This document shows positions 62,801 to 64,000 of a stretch of DNA of 64,000 nucleotides, in pieces. The position numbers and the translations under genes were made by a program. Source of the stretch: Trissonchulus latispiculum (taxonomy: Eukaryota; Nematoda; Enoplea; Enoplida; Ironidae). The DNA lies in the NCBI GenBank assembly GCA_030248195.1, contig JASAND010020783.1, forward strand, positions 1-64,000, read 5' to 3'. Numbering within the stretch: the first letter of the stretch is position 1; each line of letters starts with the position of its first letter. The notes beneath the pieces are model-generated. The model was given only the letters and a program-made list of their open reading frames with translations, was not told where the DNA came from and did no database searches.

Positions 62801-63202
62801 TTTATTTATGCAAGTTAGCTGTTAGCTGTCCAATATGAACTACGGTAACGAAATGTCGTAAGATAAGTAACGTGCACAACCTTTAGTCTATATTGAGTGC
62901 AATGTGTCATAACATTATCCTGGCAATTTATTAACCTTATTGGTTTACTACTTATTTACTTTATTGATTTTATTATTATGTATTTTAATATTTGTTAGTT
63001 AACTACGTATTTGCTTTTCTAAAAACAAATGTCAGATCAACCAATCAAATTCGTTTAGTCTAGCTCACTCAATTTAGCAGAGAGTTTGGCATTAATGTGC
63101 TTTTAGCATCCTACATGCTAATTAACTGACAACTATTAAATTGATTACCTCCCAGACCTCTTGTAGACGTTGTTCCTCCTCCGTTACAAGCCAAAACCGT
63201 TC
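59815..63202 (-). CDS. Gene C: MAM-domain protein, 3' part
   Basis: Exons: 63202-63149 (glycine/threonine-rich), 62571-62530 (LLGGNVATGPLPT), 62126-61962 (start of a MAM domain: CNSFDSMCRWHNANGDELNW), a proposed 13-nt micro-exon 60295-60283, 60171-60027 (LAELRVCTRK...AYVNIPASASDFE) and 59898-59815 (IYFEGSN, ILIDDIEYNAQLC, TGA). The carboxy end has the MAM signature FEG...IxIDDI...C. Phases are 1-1 for the first exons. The 62126-61962 exon ends in phase 1 while 60171-60027 needs phase 2, which the micro-exon repairs. The domain lacks part of the usual central MAM sequence. MAM domains mediate adhesion and oligomerisation of extracellular and membrane proteins. The 5' end and any signal peptide were not found. 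Confidence 0.65.
60465..61385. repeat. Inverted repeat pair in an intron of gene C
   Basis: TTGGCATTGTAGTACAATGCC near 60490 and its neighbours up to 60590 are mirrored at 61240-61380 (GGCATTGTACTACAATGCCAA, and a CGCTGCC block at the outer ends). The arms are about 120 bp and the spacer about 650 bp, AT-rich. Probably one foldback element. Confidence 0.65.
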
Positions 63203-63457
63203 CTAAAGCGAAATTCCGTAATACCAAGAGTCCATAATAGGAACAGCGAAACTCTCAGCCCTTCATATTGTTTTAAGTTTGCCCGACATGACCTACATAT
63301 TAAGCTCGAAATCTCGGGGGGTACCACTCACCGTTGTTAACCATGTGTTTACGTAAGTAGATACAAAACCCGGGTCCGACCACAAATCCGGAGCCATTCC
63401 TAGTTCAAAGTGTAGGTGCTCCGGACTACTTCTAGTGCAAAAACGGCACCTGATTTG

Positions 63458-63477
63458 CCGGAGCCAATAGGCTCCGG
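63458..63477. other. Perfect hairpin beside the right ribozyme
   Basis: CCGGAGCC and GGCTCCGG pair perfectly around AATA. It lies 13 bp beyond the 3' end of the minus-strand ribozyme. It may be part of the flanking sequence or an accessory structure; function unknown. Confidence 0.6.
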
Positions 63478-63489
63478 AATGACTGCTCT

Positions 63490-63548
63490 AACCGTTTCGA
63501 CCCCTGCCAAAGGGTCTCATCAGACGGCTTAAGGCTACCGTTACGGTT
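63490..63548 (-). ncRNA. Complete type I hammerhead ribozyme
   Basis: On the minus strand: stem III AACCG (63548-63544) with CGGTT (63494-63490), cleavage triplet GTA ending at 63542, stem I ACGGT with GCCGT around the same AGCCTTAA loop as the left copy, CTGATGA at 63523-63517, stem II GACCC/GGGTC, and GAAA at 63498-63495. Compared with 533-591, the stem I change C-to-T keeps pairing as a G-U wobble, and the stem II loop differs by one base. It follows the element coding tail, as at the left edge. Confidence 0.93.
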
Positions 63549-63589
63549 TTTAGCCTCTTTTAATAGTTTTGTACATTTTTTTGTGGGCT

Positions 63590-63712
63590 ATATTTATTTT
63601 TTGGACTATGCCTCTTTTTGTGGGTTATGCCTCTTTTTGTGGACCATGCCTCTTTTTTGTGGGACCATGCCTTTTTTGTGGGACCATGCCTCTTTTTGTG
63701 GGCTATGCCATA
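63590..63712. repeat. Minisatellite with about 20-bp units
   Basis: Five to six units of CCTCTTTTTGTGGGACCATG with small changes lie between the right ribozyme and the element coding tail. The left copy lacks this expansion. Confidence 0.85.
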
Positions 63713-63734
63713 TCTGTTTTTTATTGTCCATTTA

Positions 63735-64000
63735 TTACATAATGTTATAATGTCCATATGCATAACTAGTTACACCATCATCTAATAAATACCGTTTATC
63801 ATCAAAGGGGGATAAGCCCTTCTTATTTACATGTACATTATACAATGTATGTTTATCACTTCTTATAAAATTCATAGCACAATACATAGTAGACCCTTCG
63901 AAAATAGTAGAAACATAGTTCTTGAAATGAACCCCCTTTTTTACCACTGACTTTTTAATACCTTTAAGTCGTTTTTTCTCAATCCCATCACATACAATAG
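63735..64000 (-). CDS. Carboxy-terminal tail of the same mobile-element protein, 5' end outside window
   Basis: The frame is open from the window edge to TAA at 63735. It carries KGIKKSVVKK, MNFIRSDKH, NKKGLSPFDDKRYLLDDG and AYGHYNIM before the stop, matching the left-edge copy but without its frameshift. Family assignment is the same tentative one as for 29-489: transposon proteins, including Polinton/adintovirus-like type-B DNA polymerases, from memory only. The direction is towards the centre of the window, opposite to the left copy. Confidence 0.6.
   Translation of the reverse strand, partial: IVCDGIEKKRLKGIKKSVVKKGVHFKNYVSTIFEGSTMYCAMNFIRSDKHTLYNVHVNKKGLSPFDDKRYLLDDGVTSYAYGHYNIM

Noticed and set aside
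63330..63348. Start exon of gene C (ATGGTTAACAACG followed by GTGAGT)
   Set aside because: The donor and phase fit, but the four residues contain no signal peptide and there is no other support.

Overview
The window looks like repeat-rich, AT-rich nuclear DNA from a non-vertebrate animal. The evidence is short coding exons separated by kilobase introns with GT-AG (and one GC-AG) splice sites. The exons encode metazoan extracellular domains (MAM, thyroglobulin type-1, EGF-like, TIL, ShKT), a DEG/ENaC amino-terminus and a PHYHIP carboxy-terminal domain. I cannot name the species. All gene models were assembled by eye from splice sites, reading phase and domain signatures.

Genes. Three adjacent minus-strand genes for extracellular cysteine-rich proteins dominate the right two thirds. 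Gene A (29755-21013) has 11 exons and about 463 residues: a signal peptide, eight copies of a six-cysteine module I cannot assign to a family, then two ShKT domains. Gene B (53962-41145) has a signal peptide, then thyroglobulin-1, EGF-like, proline-rich and TIL exons; its last two exons are less certain. Gene C (63202-59815) is the 3' part of a MAM protein and seems to need a 13-nt micro-exon. Almost every internal exon is phase 1-1, as in exon-shuffled secreted proteins. On the plus strand, 38583-39624 is a two-exon PHYHIP-like gene. An isolated minus-strand exon (6533-6265) is the amino-terminus and first membrane segment of a DEG/ENaC channel.

Ribozymes and the element at both ends. The same mobile-element coding tail lies at the left edge (plus strand) and right edge (minus strand). 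Each copy ends in a complete type I hammerhead ribozyme (533-591; complement 63548-63490). The left copy is also preceded by the 3' half of a second hammerhead at 1-16, giving a 574-bp ribozyme-to-ribozyme unit. A decayed Penelope-like GIY-YIG fragment (49655-49910) is followed by a weaker hammerhead-like motif.

Repeats. The rest is a catalogue of non-autonomous DNA elements, several with target-site duplications readable in the sequence: three hAT-type MITEs (8837-9658, 15201-16360, 34811-35679), two members of a G-rich family with 7-bp duplications (7352-8500, 27880-28676), one TTAA-flanked element (52871-53860), and a 2.6-kb element made of inverted arrays of a roughly 39-bp GGCCGCA repeat (55800-58411). 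There are also foldback elements, tRNA-derived SINEs, a 150-bp satellite (11880-13110) and a CA tract of about 740 bp. Several insertions are nested.

Layout: 1-600 ribozyme element; 1.5-5.3 kb unclassified possible element; 5.5-16.4 kb nested repeats plus the channel exon; 16.4-21 kb low-content DNA and the CA tract; 21-29.8 kb gene A; 30-38.2 kb repeats; 38.6-39.6 kb PHYHIP-like gene; 41.1-54 kb gene B; 54.7-59.1 kb SINE and inverted arrays; 59.8-63.2 kb gene C; 63.4-64 kb ribozyme element.
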